Shown: one piece after another, positions 24,401-36,403 of the stretch
Layout of the letters: every line of letters begins with the position of its first letter
Position numbering within the stretch: position 1 is the first letter of the stretch
Assembly: GCF_000219625.1 (NCBI RefSeq)
Contig: NC_018212.1
Coordinates: forward strand, 2,560,501-2,624,500
Length of the DNA stretch: 64,000 nt
Source of the DNA: Zymoseptoria tritici IPO323
Lineage: Eukaryota; Ascomycota; Dothideomycetes; Mycosphaerellales; Mycosphaerellaceae
Direction of reading: 5' to 3'
Translations under genes and position numbers: made by a program
Notes under the pieces: generated by a model
What the model saw: only the letters and a program-made list of their open reading frames with translations
Database searches by the model: none
What the model was told of the DNA's origin: nothing

Positions 24401-27400
24401 CCTCGCTCGATGATGTGTCTTGTTCTCTGCTCCACAGCAGGTACCCTCCGTCTTTGAGATACTTCCGAGCTGACTGTACGAGCTCAGCATCGGAAGCTAG
24501 TCCAGATCTATATATGACAAGATCATGCTGGAAACTTTCCGGTTGCGCGAGAGCAAATGCTTCGAGTGCTTCCGTCGTGCGCTCAATCACGACAAACCTC
24601 CCGTCTGTGGCGTCTGCCGGATATTTGGACTGGAACTTGACCAGCTCGTCGAATCCGGAGACAGCGAGCGTAAAATCGCTGGCTGCCTCGCGGAACTTGC
24701 TCGACCCTCCCAGCCACAGACTCTGATCCGCATCGGGAGTGTGTACAATTTCCAAGACGGACAATCTGGAATGTTTGTGCAATACCAGGCTGATGTACTC
24801 GTCCGTGAGCGACAACGATCCCGCCGGGTAGGCCTGGCGCTCGAAGGTGATGTCTGGCTTCCACTGCACCTGGCTGTATCGATGTTTGTCGTATATCGAA
24901 GGCGAGCGATCGATGATGCTATGGCTCAATCCGGACACCTGCAGCACGAGTTGTCCCGAACTTGTGTCATGCGCGGAGATGTGGTAAACATGGCTCTTCG
25001 CGCTCTCCGGCCGGCCCACCCCCGAATAGTCCGCCGTGGCTTCCACTCGAGCCTCGTCCGTGCTGGGTGTCAAGTGCGAGGAGACGAACATGTCATTGAT
25101 GCTTACCGGGACCAGGAGTTCGTTCACGTCCCATCGCACGCCTTCCCACATGGCGGGAGCCGTACTCTGAATGCAACCGTCAAAGGTTGCTGGATGGATC
25201 AAATAGCGTGATGCTGGCCTTTGGAGCGCGGGCTCCCGGAGTGAAACCAGCGAACGACTGCGACGTTGACCTGGGTATGCCGATATTGCTTTCTGGGTCC
25301 GAAAGCTCGGCCCGAACTTGTATCCAACATCACGCATCGCCTTGTACCAGAGATCCCCGGGAACGGGTCGTTCCAAGGGATGAGCCTCTTCGCCTTCCGC
25401 ATCTGCAACAGCTAGTCAGTGACCTCCGCAGACTGATTTCGGAGCGTCTACCGTGAGACGTACAACGGGCAGCCTCTTCCGCGTGCGCTAATCGTACCAG
25501 CCCAGAGCTATGTTCTTGCCATCGTTCGAGGACAAACGAAGCGACATTGTACTCGTGCCATACCGACTTGTCCCCTGTGCGTGGCCGCAATGTGAGCCTT
25601 ATCCTGACATCGGATTCCGACTGAAAAGGGAGTGCACGGTGGAATTTGATGTCTCGAAGGCGGACGCCATGGATGGAAGTCTGTGGTACCACGCCAGTCA
25701 ATCCCTCGTGCTGCTGCTGTATCGCTTCAATGGCCATTGCAAGAAATGCAGTTGCCGGGAAAAGGATTTCACTGCCAATCTGCAAGATCATGTTAGCTCA
25801 AAAACGACCCGAGAGAGGAGGATTGAGTTGCCTTGTGGTCCGCCAGCCAAGGTAGGTCTTCCACCCGCAGCGTGTTCTTCCAAGTTGGCTCCTGCCAACT
25901 TGTGCCCAGGACTTTGCTTCCGAGAAGCTCGTGATGTGGATGCAGGCGATGACGCCAGTCAGCGCTCGACTCGTTCTCGTACCAATACTCTTGCGATCGG
26001 TCCCAGGAGTAGTTGGGCAGATCGACAAGCACGGGGGGTCGATGCTGCGAATCGATGGCGTTCACCCGTGAGATGTCCACATCTGTGCCAGCGATGAACG
26101 CCCGACCCGCACATTCGACCAGGGTTCTGATTGCGTTTTTCCCTCTTGCGAACGCCGGAGTGTATGAAACTTCTTGGTGGCGTTGAGCTTGCTCCAAAAC
26201 TTGTTTGACCGGGCCTGCCAGCGCACCAGAGGGTCCTATCTCTACCAAGAAGTCAATGGAGGCGTCGGTGTCTTGGACTAGTTCGGTCAAGGCTTCATCA
26301 AAGCGCACGACGGACGCCATGTTTTTCGCCCAGTAGTCGGCATTGACTTTCAATCCTCTCTTTCTGCCCGTCAGGGAAGAATACATGATCGGCCGTTCCC
26401 CTTGACTCTCCTCGTCCGAGACGATTGGCGCAATGAGTTTTCGGTAATCATCTGCGACCTCTTTGATGAATTGAGAGTGGTAAGCCACATTGACGCGGAG
26501 TGGTCGAGCAAACAGTCCAGCAGCCTCCAGCCGGCTCTGGACTGTATGCAACTGTTCGACTCTGCCAGACAACGTGGTACTCCTGGGACTGTTGCAGCAT
26601 GCGATCTCAACGCCGTCTTCCACGCCCTCCAAGAATGGTCGGACTTCAACAGCGCCAACTCCTGTAGCCAACATACCGTAACCGCTGACTTGTGCGGCTC
26701 TTTCTGCGGCGTAGCCTCGGTAGTACGCCAGAGTGATTGCTTGAGCATTGGTTATGATCCCCGTTGCTGCTGCGGCGGCGATCTCCCCAGACGAGTGACC
26801 AAGCACGGCGGTCGGTATGACATTCCATTCTTTGAGAATGTGAACCAGGGCTAGCTGCAGCGCGGTCACGAGCGCCTGCGAGAGTTCCGGCCTCTGTACT
26901 TCGTCCGCAGTTCGCGAAAGTGTCAACTCGTCAATCAATTTCCAAGCAGGCGGGTGCGGCAACCTCGCCAAGACGTCGTCGAGGTCCAGGATGACTTTCT
27001 TGGCCTGCGGATAATACTCCAGCAGCGCTTTGCCTTGCCGTGGCCACTGGGCACCCTGGCCCGTGAAGATGAATCCAATGTTCGGCGGCTTCCCACGTCG
27101 TTTGCCAGTGACGAGATGGCCCACGTCCAGCTCGCTTGAATCCGTGACGATAAAACCGCGGTGAAACAGGCGGCTTCTACGCTCGGAGAGAGTGTAACTC
27201 AGACTGCCCAAATCTGTCGATATGCTAGGGTTCAAGAGGTGTTTTTGGAGCGAAAGGAAGTTCCGACGCACAGCTTGTTCGTCATGGGCGCTCAGGACAA
27301 GCAAGGTCGGTCGCGAGGGTCCTCGCTCCTGTTGCAGCAATCGCCCGGTGTCGTTGCCCTCGTACGAGAATTGAAATAAACGTCGTTGCTCGTTGTTCGG

Positions 27401-28969
27401 AGCATCTAGGACAAGATGCACATTGGAGCCTGGTCAACCGTCAGTCTCACTTTGTGCACACTTACGAATCTACGAGAACAGAACACCAACCTCCGTATCC
27501 AAAGGAGTTGACGCTCACTCTTCGCAATGCCACTTCAGGCCATGGGACAGCATCTCGTGATACTCTCAGCCTGAGTCCCTCGAAATCGACTATGGATGAA
27601 TGTGTTGGTCAGCTTGCGCGACGTGAGATGACATGGCGGGAAAGCGACCGACTTTGAGGATTGGGAGTCTGGAGAGATGGTAGGCCCGGGATGGAGTCAC
27701 TCTCCAGCGTGAGAATGGCTTTGATGAGTCCCGTGACGCCGGCCGCCGGCTCCGAGTGACCAATGTTCGCCTTGGCCGAGCCGATGATGAGTGGGTGCAG
27801 AGGATCTCGTGTTTCCGCAAAGACGGAAGCGACTCCCTGCGCTTCAGCAGGATCTCCCGCCTGTAGAAATACATCATGTCAGCCCGAAACGGCAGTAAAG
27901 GAGTCGAGGGAATCATACCTGCGTGCCGGTGCCATGGCACTCGACGTATGTCGTTGCATTAAAGTCCGTAATGCCTGCATTCGCATATGCAGCTCGGATG
28001 GCCACGGCCTGCGCTTCAGGACTGGGCGCGGTGATTCCGCCAGTTCTCCCATCATTGTTGGTGGCGGAGCCGCGAATGATGGCTCGAACAGGATCTCCAT
28101 CTCGAAGAGCATCGGAAAGACGCTTGACGATGACGGCGTTCACGGCTTCGGCCTTGATATACCCATCAGCCCGGGCATCGAAGGTATGACATTTTCCGGT
28201 GGGTGACATGGCCCCGTTGATCACTCCCTTGTCCATGGCGTGCTCCGGGCTGAGATAAATGTTCGCCCCGGCCACAATCGCACCATCGATCTCACCACTG
28301 GAGAGATATCGAGCGGCAACATCCAACCCAACCAAGCTTCCCGAGCAAGCCGTGTCAATGGTCATGCTGGGGCCTTGCGTATTGAGGAAATAGCTGATTC
28401 GATTGCTCAGGATCGCTCTGCCGACGCCCACGGTCACGCCGGGAGCTCGATCCGCCGGATCTCGACCTTGAATATCGCCATAGTCTGATACACACGTCAC
28501 GGTCAGCGGGGGTGCTTTTGTCCACCAATTATCCTACAAGACAAGCCTTACCGACTGCGTACGAGCCAACAAAGCAGCCGATCGGCTTCTTATTGACGTC
28601 TTCCAGCCGGATCCCGGCGTTCTCCATTGCTTCGTAGACGACTTCCAGGAGTTGGCGCTGTTGAGGATCCATTGCGACCGCTGTTTGCTTGTTGATCCCG
28701 AAGAATGTTGCATCGAATGTTTTCGGATCGATATCCTCGATGAACATGCCACCAGGAGACCGGATTGACCCCGGTTGGTTTGGACCAGCGTAGAAGCCAT
28801 CTCGATTGAACCTGGACTTGGGAACCTCGATAGATGCAATTCGTCCTGCTTGGAGGAGATTCAAGAAGTCTCTGGGTGAATTGCAATGACCCGGCAAGCG
28901 GCAAGCCAAACCGACAATGGCAAGGGGCTCTTGCTTGAACTCCTTGGAGGAGCGATGTTCACTGGCCAT
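21420..28969 (-). CDS. Highly reducing type I polyketide synthase (KS-AT-DH-psiMT-ER-KR-ACP)
   Basis: Seven exons: 28969-28552, 28484-27919, 27860-27653, 27589-27491, 27429-25832, 25779-25452 and 25402-21420, totalling 7,200 nt or 2,399 aa. ATG 28969 sits in a good context (CGCCATGGCC); an upstream in-frame ATG at 29056 would add 29 residues. KS: Cys186 in DTACSGS, His323 and His363. AT: GHSSG with Ser about 643. DH: His962 in [11 protein letters not shown] and Asp1147 in [12 protein letters not shown]: only a truncated remnant near 1289-1400, its SAM-binding Gly loop gone. ER about 1690-1995 (SASGALGAA). KR about 2016-2200 ([20 protein letters not shown]). ACP: Ser2342 in [11 protein letters not shown]. 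There is no thioesterase or reductase domain, and the chain ends in a basic tail (KRVRKD). The intron at 25831-25780 appears to be GC-AG. The enzyme should build a reduced, non-methylated polyketide chain in the cytosol. It is divergent from the dioxygenase gene. Confidence 0.95.
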
Positions 28970-29516
28970 GGCGATGAGATTATCAATGAAGAATGTCACA
29001 AGATTTCTGCAGTAATCCGAGGCTGGAAGAGGAATATTGGTTCGAGAGTCCACCACTATATGCTATCGAAACACCTAGCCAACGCCCACAGAATCACACC
29101 AACACAAACTCGACGCAGTCTGCATAACTACCAATCGCACCCATCTCCTGCTCGATGTGACTCTGCAGCTAACAGAACAGGGAGGACGATAGTTTCCCAA
29201 CCGAGCCTGCAAGCATGAATGACCTCAAAGGCGTGACAGCTTGCCGGCAGCTCGACAACGATGATACAGAGGAAGTGGCGGTCTGGCAGCTATGCTGTAT
29301 CCCATCACCCTGGCAGAGTGGTGACGTGACTGCGAGGGAAATGTCGTGTGCATTCGAACAACACATCGACTGTAATCACGCCATCCTGCAGCCATATGGC
29401 GGCAGGAAACGGATACTCGTTCAGTGATCGAAGAGGAGAGAGATATCTTCACGCCGCATGTACGCATACACACACGCACACCAAAGAAGGAGAGTATCCT
29501 GTCCATTGCACGCATC
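28970..29516. promoter_or_regulatory. Shared divergent promoter region, PKS and dioxygenase
   Basis: The 547 bp between the PKS start (minus) and the dioxygenase start (plus) must hold the promoters of both genes. This arrangement often gives co-regulation in fungal clusters. I see no clear palindromic zinc-cluster site. The short frames here are not convincing. Confidence 0.55.
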
Positions 29517-30728
29517 ATGGCCGTTGTCCACGACGCACCAGATCCTGCCATCAATGGTTCTCCAAGCCGTCCACCACTGCAACCCACCGGAATTCTCGAT
29601 GGAATCCATCACGTCGACTTGACTCCGGTCATAGGCCGCGAGTTTCCTACAGCCCGTTTGGCGGATTGGATCCATGCGCCCAATGCGGACGAGCTTTTGA
29701 AGGAGCTTGCATACATCAGTCAGTTGCGCTGGAGCGATTGCAATCATCATTCCACCTGTATCATCCGCTGACTCCTATCAGTCTCATCCCGAGGGGTCGT
29801 GTTCTTTCGATCGCAGGACAATCTGACCAACGAAATGCAGAAGCGACTGATGCAACGACTGGGAGAGCTATCGGGCAAGCCCGCCGATTCCACGTTACAC
29901 ATCCATCCCGTGCTCAACACGTCGAGCAATGTGGCCCAGGACCGCGATCCCGACCAAGAGATCTCCACCATTTCGTCCAGCCTCATCCGACAGCTCGGCT
30001 CCTACCGCAGTGCCGAGTCCGGACTGAGTGGCAAGAAGCAGACGAGTACGGGCTCATGGCATTCCGACATTGGATATGAAGTCGTTCCAGCCGACTACAC
30101 CAGCTTGCGGCTGACGCAACTGCCCACCACGGGAGGCGACACATTGTGGGCATCGGGATATGAGATCTACGACCGCATTTCCCCGCCGTATCAGAAGTTC
30201 CTCGAGGGACTCACGGCGACCTTCGGCCGGCCGGATTTTCTCGCTGCCGTTCAGAGTCACGGCTATGAATTGTACTCCCAGCCTCGTGGTTCTCCCCAGA
30301 ACGTCGGTGGCGCTCTGACTGCGGTTCACCCGGTCGTCCGCACGAATCCTGTCACGGGCTGGAGGAGCGTGTATCCCGTGGGGCAGAACGCACGATTCAT
30401 CAACGGAGTCACGGCGGAAGAGAGCGAGAGCTTGCTGCAGTGGTTCAAGGCATTGCTGATACACAATCACGACGTGCAGGTTCGATTTCGCTGGCAGAAC
30501 GTGAACGATGTCGCCATTTGGGACAATCGCTGCACCTTCCACACTGCCACGTATGATTTCGACGGCCTTGGGGAACGCAGTGGCAACCGAGCGGTCGGTA
30601 TCGGAGAGGAGCCGTACTTTGACCCGGCATCACAGTCGCGCAGAGAAGCGCTCGCTGGTCAGGCTATTGGGAGTCCGTTCAAGGATGGTCAGGATCCGGG
30701 CGGATTGGGGATGAGAGTGGGAGTGTAA
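29517..30728 (+). CDS. Fe(II)/2-oxoglutarate-dependent TauD/TfdA dioxygenase
   Basis: Two exons, 29517-29718 and 29782-30728, give 382 aa. The intron has donor GTCAGT, a GCTGAC branch site and acceptor ATCAG. Splicing restores SSRGVVFFRSQDNL, the usual opening block of fungal TauD proteins. The iron ligands are His161 and Asp163 in WHSDIGYE and His321 in WDNRCTFHTATYDF. Arg337 in SGNRAVGIGE is the expected 2-oxoglutarate contact. The length is normal for the family. Such enzymes hydroxylate, desaturate or epoxidise; within this cluster it is a candidate tailoring oxygenase acting on the polyketide, perhaps supplying an epoxide for the hydrolase three genes away. That role is inferred from context. 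It is divergent from the PKS and convergent with the SDR. Confidence 0.9.
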
Positions 30729-30840
30729 ATTCTTCACAATGTTGCGTGGTGGTGCTTGATGATGGAGCTTGGTAGTCCGATTGCTCAAATTGCATACACA
30801 GCTTGTTTCTCTCCACACCTCAATCCCCCCATGATATTAT

Positions 30841-31781
30841 TCAACCCGAGATGAGGTTCTGCCCACCATCCTGCGAAGAGCATATGTTAGCAGCTTCCCT
30901 CTTCTGTACAACATGTCATTTCCACATACCAGAAGCAGCTCGGTGCCGTTCAGATAGGCGCCCGCGGGACTGGCGAAGAAGAGAATGGCCGCGGCAAAGT
31001 CGTCCTCACTTCCCGTGCGCTCGCTCGGATTCCGGTCCTCCGGTAGACGGAAGGCGCCAGAGAAGGCACCGTGGCGGTCCTCATACGCGGGCAAGGAATT
31101 TGTGAGCGGCTGCGTCATTTCCGAAGGAAAGAAGCCCGGGGCGACGACATTGACGCGAATGCGGAAGTGTTGCTGTGCAAACGTTCGTGCCAGCATCTTG
31201 GCCAAATGGTTGACGGCCGCTTTGGAGGTGGAATAGGCGAAGCTGTGGCCCAGCTGGCGAGAATAGGATTCTTTCGACGACGTGATCAGGATTTGGGCGT
31301 CCTGCGGCACATTCTGTCTCTGGTTGCCGGCGTGCAAGAGCGGCAGGAAGACGGCGGCCGTGAAAAAGACGGCGGTGGTTTGGACGTCGAACGTGGACGT
31401 GAAGTCTTCGGCCGACGAAGCGATGCACGTTGCTGCAAAGTCGGCCACGGTGCCATCTCCACGACGATGTACGGGACCGGCGATGCCCGCATTCGCCAGG
31501 ACGAAGTTCACAAAGCCTCGTTCGGTTAGGATCTGCTCTGTGATGGCCTTGAGGCTGTCGCTGTTGGTGATGTCGCCGACTAGGGGTCGGATGCTTCCGT
31601 TGATGCCCAGACGGGCGCATTCGTCCAACGCATCCCGTCGCCGTCCGATGATGTAGACCGCTGCAGCGCCTTGAGCGTCCAGAGCAAGAGCTGCATATCG
31701 ACCCAGTCCCGTCCCACCCCCGGTGATGACTGCAACGAGGCCGTCGACGCGAAAGCGGTTCTGCGGTTGTCCAGGTGCCAT
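30841..31781 (-). CDS. Short-chain dehydrogenase/reductase (cluster SDR 1)
   Basis: Two exons, 31781-30930 and 30870-30841, give 293 aa. The tiny last exon is supported because splicing restores ELLLDGGQNLISG, a typical SDR ending; the unspliced frame would read through a clear GTATGT...GCTAAC...GCAG intron. Motifs are the cofactor loop TGGGTGLGRY near residue 20, NAGIAGP, ITSSKES and the catalytic YSTSK, followed by VNVVAPGFFPSEMT. This is a classical cytosolic NAD(P)-dependent SDR with its Ser-Tyr-Lys set intact. The start at 31781 places the cofactor motif at the normal distance from the N-terminus; the frame is open for 43 codons more upstream. It probably reduces a ketone or oxidises an alcohol on the pathway intermediate. 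Confidence 0.9.
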
Positions 31782-32192
31782 GGTCGAATGTGATACGTGT
31801 TCTCCACGCAAGGTCCACAACGTTATAAATATCCACAAGCACGTAGGAACGTGACGTGGCACTACATGGGAGATGGCGCGATACAAGGATGCCATTATCC
31901 CATGCTGCACGATGATGGCTTTTTAGCTGGTGTTTTACCTCGTCAGGTTGGGAAGCGAAGGCGTGATGGAATCCCCTCGCGATTCGCAGTAGTTGAACAT
32001 GGACTGGAACGGACTAGGCCTAGCCTGTGTGTGCCGTGGCAGCAAATTAGAGGATCGTTGATTGGAGTGTACAGGGATGAGTGACAGCAATACGAGGTGG
32101 AAGTAGAAAGCTCACTGGGATGTTCTCGGCCTTTGCAGCTACCCAATGCGTCTTATCGCTTCCACACGGAGCCCCCCGTAACTGTGACTAAA
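31782..32192. other. Intergenic between SDR 1 and epoxide hydrolase
   Basis: About 410 bp of ordinary DNA upstream of the SDR and downstream of the hydrolase. It presumably holds the SDR promoter. I see no gene. Confidence 0.5.
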
Positions 32193-33587
32193 CTATCGAG
32201 GGAATTGCACGTGAAGCCAGGCGGAGAGAATGCGATTGACGTCCTGCCACTTCTCCATGTGAGCGTAGTGGTGCGCGTCGACCGAGGTCCGTGACAGTTG
32301 CGGAATGAAGTGCTCCATATCTTGCGCGAGTGAAGCCGAGAAGACACGATCGCGCTCGGCGGCGATGTACAGGACAGGAACATCGATGATGGTGGTGGGC
32401 AGGCTGCAAGGATGAAAATCAGTCGTGTTCTTGATCCTTGATCGTGTCTTGGGCTAGCATACAGTTGGTCGTCTTCAAAGTTCTCCCGCCGCGTCCGATA
32501 CCAGTTGCCTGTAGAAGGTCATCGGTCAGTCGCTTGCGGTGTTCATGTGATTGAGGGAATTGACGCAGCGCATACAAGGACCGTGCAAGCCGGTTTGAGC
32601 GTACTTGGACAGATAGATGTCGCGCTCCTAATAATCAGGTCAACACAAAGCCCGGAGAACGAGCAAGCGGTGGGGTGCAGAGCGGCGTACCTCGTCGGTC
32701 AAGAGACTTCCTCTGCCCAGTCCTTTCAGATGCTCCAAATGGAAGCCGTAGGTAGGGTCGAAAGAGGCTTGGTTCTCATCATCGCCGCTGAAGTCGAGAA
32801 TGTTCAGGAAATGAGTCAAGCCTTCGGTCGTGTGGAATTCGCGCTCGAGGATGCCGCTGGCAATCTGCTTTTGGTACGCGAATTGAGGGGCGCGCTTGAC
32901 CATGTCGTCGAGCGGAATCCAGTGCGTCGCAGGTGGACGATACGGACCGGCGATGGAGAACAAGTGCGAGACCAAGTGCGGGTGCCATTGCGCAACCCGC
33001 CATGCGACTTGAGCGCCCCTACACCATGGGAACGGAACGATCAGTCACATGCAACGAGGGAGGATGGATGGATACCAATGGAACGTACCAATCGTGACCC
33101 CCCAAGACAATGGTGGTGCAGTTCAATAGGCAGGCCAATTGGCGAAGATCGTCGGCAACGCTTTTGTACGTGTAGGCACGGAGGTTTGATGCGGGAGGAA
33201 CTCGAGGCGCTTCCTAAGGTACCGAGCGAGCTCGTCAGACGAGACTCTGATGGAACAGGATGATACCCTATGAGATGGAACGTCATGCGGGAGACATGCC
33301 GTGTCGCCGTAGCCCATCATGTCGGGCGCCACCACGCGAAAGCCCTCATCGAGCAGCATGGGCATCTGGTGTCGCCAGCCAAAGGCAAGATCGGGCCATC
33401 CGTGCAGCTAGGCGAGCAGCAAAAGTCAGTGGGTATATTTGGATCCACAGCGAGTCGATACTTCTACCAGGAAGACGGTGGCAATAGGGCCACAGTGCTG
33501 CGGAAGACCGATGTAGCAGGCATAATCATGACCATTGAGCGTCAACCGCTCCAATCGCACTCGCACGTCGCCAAAGATGGTGCTCAT
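32193..33587 (-). CDS. Epoxide-hydrolase-type alpha/beta hydrolase
   Basis: Seven exons: 33587-33468, 33407-33300, 33213-33089, 33018-32691, 32627-32576, 32508-32463 and 32403-32193, giving 329 aa. The order of motifs matches soluble epoxide hydrolases: the oxyanion loop LHGWPD at 41-46, WRHQMPMLLDEGFRVVAPDM, GYGDTEAPRVPPAS, nucleophile Asp117 in GGHDWGAQVAW, cap-domain GPCNWYRTRREN, acid Asp278 in YIAAERD and base His305 in AHHYAHMEKW. Each intron junction restores one of these blocks. The second intron (33299-33214) appears to be GC-AG; using the nearest GT would create an in-frame stop. An Asp nucleophile rather than Ser favours epoxide hydrolysis, or less likely dehalogenation. In the cluster it could open an epoxide to a diol or an ether ring. 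Confidence 0.87.
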
Positions 33588-35875
33588 GGATGGCAAGATG
33601 CAAAAATCGCAACGACGCAAAGACGAGTTAATACGAGGACGTAAAGACAAGCAAAAGACTTCTCGCTCCCGTCTCTCCGTCAGCTCATAAACCTTATATA
33701 GAAGAGCGGTCGCTCGTATGCACGGTCGCAATTAGAGAATCCTTCTATCTCCACTACTACTTCTATAGCTACTAACGGTATAACTCCTAGTCTAATAGAT
33801 ATAATATATAGCTGAAGATAATAGTATTAATTGTATCTATTAGCTCTAAGTAGCCTAAAGGTATTATCTTAATATTAAAACTATTAGTAGCTAATAGGAT
33901 TTTGCTACTTATTAATCCCTCTTCCGGCTTATATCTACCTTTAATACTATAATTAAACCGGTTAATCTCCTACCTATCTTCTATAGCGCTTAGCTAGTAG
34001 AGATATATAAGTATAGGCTTAGAGGTCTATATTTTACTATAAATTAGCTATTCTCGTCTCTAGTAACGAAGCCTTCTTAGCGCTCTTAGATACTACTTTA
34101 GTAAGTCTATTTAACTTAGCTTCTACTCGCTCGTTAGCTCTTAATTAATTATCTATTTTCTTAATAATAGTAGTCTCTTCCTTCTTATTCTTCTTCTTAG
34201 TAACCTTCTTAGCCTTCTTTATAGCTAATAGCTCTTTACTAGCTTATAATTTAGCTAGTAAATAGAACTATATAGCCTAACTATAATAGTATTACTAAGG
34301 CTTAAGTAAGAATTATTCGATCCGTACTATATAAGGTTAGTCTCTAGTCTTATAACTATAGGAATAACTAATACTTAGCGTAGCCTATATATATATATCT
34401 TACGAAGGGTTTGCGCTTATATACTAAATTCTATAAGAATTAGTCTTATCTTTTATCTATAGATACTAGGCCTTCTCTATATTACTATATATCTTTTTTA
34501 CCCTTATACTAACTATAAGAAATATATAGTAGCGGCTTACTATATTATCTCTTCTTCGTCTTATACCTAAAGGATTATTAAAGGCTAGTATTCTTACTCT
34601 TAAGAATCTAATTTTATAATTAGATATATAGAAGGATATTCTTTAGCTACTAGATGTTAGAGGCTAGTACCTAAGGCTACATCGGCTATACCGATGCTAT
34701 TAGGCGAACGCCGGTTTAGAAATCTACTAGGCCGAATTAGGAACAAGCTTCCTTTCGGCCGACTAGAAGGCTACGTATACGCTAAGCGACGCTACGCGTA
34801 TATATAGCTTATACTCGATGTTTCGCTATTCTAGATAGATCTTCTTTTCGGTAGCTTTAGAATTTTATATATACGGATCTAGACCTTTATACGCAACTTC
34901 GGTTTAGATCCTTATACTAGATATATATACTTTTATTATTATTCTCTAGCTAATTAAGTATACTATTTATAAGGGTCCTTATCTTATACTAGTTATATAA
35001 GATAATAGAGGTATCTAAAGTAGTAGTAGTTAGTCTAGTAATATTAGTATTATTAAAGGTACCTAGCCTAAAGCTATTACTAAAGTAGACGTTCTTCTTC
35101 TTACTCTTACTCTTACTCTTAGTTAGTCTAAGCTTCTCTATAACTAGTAATAAGTCTAGTAGATAGAGTCTAGTCTTATAGAAGCTAGACGCTATATTCT
35201 TTAGTATAAATGCTTTCTACTAGACTAGCTAGAGTAGCTTAAAGAATTTACGCTTTAAGAGTACTAATAAGCCTTTCGAGTAGTAAAGGAAGCGTAATAG
35301 TTTAGTACTATTAAAGCTAGCTAGTAGATTAGAGAGATATATATTAAGAGGTTAAAAGTAGTATATTAGGTAAGGTAGGAAGACTACTATAAGTATCCGA
35401 TAGTTTATATAATACTAGAGGAATAGGATATTTATATAAGAGCTATAGCTATTAATAACTAGTAGTCTTTAGCCTCTACTAGCCTTCTACTATATAAGAG
35501 GCTTAAATACCTTTATAAGCTAGTAGAGTCTAAGGCTATTATTAGTCTAGCCCTTTCGTAAGGATATAAAGAAATATACTTATACGGATTCTAGTCTTAA
35601 AGCTACGAGGATGAGATATTACTAGTTACTAGCTTATATATTAATACTAGTAGTAGTATAGTACTATTAGTATAGATAGCCGTAATTAAGGTAATTTAAT
35701 TACGACTACTATCTTATAGGTTGCCGAGAAGGGAGTCTAAGAGGTCTTACGACTTTATAAAGACTCGCTTTCTCTTCTAAAGTATACTACTAAGGAAGCC
35801 CTTCTCGTCTATATTATATATATTCTATATCTTAATATCATACTACTATATATTTTCTTTAAGGAGCCTATTGTC

Positions 35876-36053
35876 AGGGTCCGGCCGGAAAGCTCCGGCT
35901 CGAACCGGCGACCTTTGGGTTCCAGGGTGGGGCGCTTTACCACTGGGCCAAAAGGAAGCTAAAAGACCAGAATCTAAGAACGGGTTCTCAGATTGCGCCC
36001 CACTTTTAAGGCTTGGCAAAGCCAAGCTAAACCCCAAGGCACAGCCTGTGACA
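35876..36053 (-). mobile_element. tRNA-derived SINE-like element, copy 1
   Basis: A 178-bp unit repeated once more at 36225-36403. On the minus strand it has a perfect pol III box A (TGGCCCAGTGG, 35950-35940) and a close box B (GGTTCGAGCCG, 35906-35896) at tRNA-like spacing. The flanks do not fold into acceptor and anticodon stems, so it is not a working tRNA. It keeps CpA and TpG although the surroundings are RIP-mutated. The inner part contains the hairpin CTTGGCAAAGCCAAG. Confidence 0.65.
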
Positions 36054-36224
36054 TTACCTCTCCGCCCCCCCCTCGCCTCTTAACAGGTCACAAGAGGGGG
36101 TACTGCACATCCTCTCCGGATGTGTAGATTAGAGTGCCTTAAAAGCGGCCCCTATGCAAGGCGAATGCGCACCGCATGTGAGCCGTAGCAGAAGCCACGA
36201 CCCTTTTTGTTCTTAGATTATGTT
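36054..36224. other. Un-mutated spacer between the two SINE-like copies
   Basis: 171 bp with ordinary dinucleotide content, including a C-rich run near 36064-36072 and an inverted CATCCTCTCCGGATG. It separates the two SINE-like copies and shares their escape from RIP. It has no coding potential. Confidence 0.4.
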
Positions 36225-36403
36225 AGGGTCCGGCCGGAAAGCTCCGGCTCGAACCGGCGACCTTTGGGTTCTAGGGTGGGGCGCTTTACTACTAGGCCAA
36301 AAGGAAGCTAAAAGACCAGAATCTGAGAACGGGTTCTCAGATTGCGCCCCACTTTTAAGGCTTGGCAAAGCCAAGCTGAACCCCAAGGCACAGCCTGTGA
36401 CAC
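36225..36403 (-). mobile_element. tRNA-derived SINE-like element, copy 2
   Basis: Nearly identical to copy 1 over its whole length. The few differences (for example CCAG to CTAG and ACCACTGG to ACTACTAGG) are C-to-T changes in CpA context or the complementary change, so RIP has touched it lightly. Because of these changes box A is imperfect in this copy. RIP-mutated DNA resumes immediately to its right. Confidence 0.63.

Noticed and set aside
24525..25211. 228-codon plus-strand frame within the PKS
   Set aside because: Antisense to the DH and MT-remnant region; no domain and no start context.
28970..29056. Alternative upstream ATG for the PKS
   Set aside because: Possible, but the extra 29 residues are not KS-like, and ATG 28969 has a better context and the usual distance to the KS.
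31081..31842. 253-codon minus frame over SDR 1
   Set aside because: Same strand, different frame from the SDR with intact motifs; composition is Arg/His-rich as in shadow frames.
32575..32590. Donor GTCCTT for the fifth intron of the epoxide hydrolase
   Set aside because: In frame, but the GTATGC donor six bases later gives GLHGPCNWYR, which matches the family's spacing better.
35876..35970. Functional tRNA gene
   Set aside because: A and B boxes are present, but the T-arm loop is one base short and no acceptor or anticodon stem pairs.
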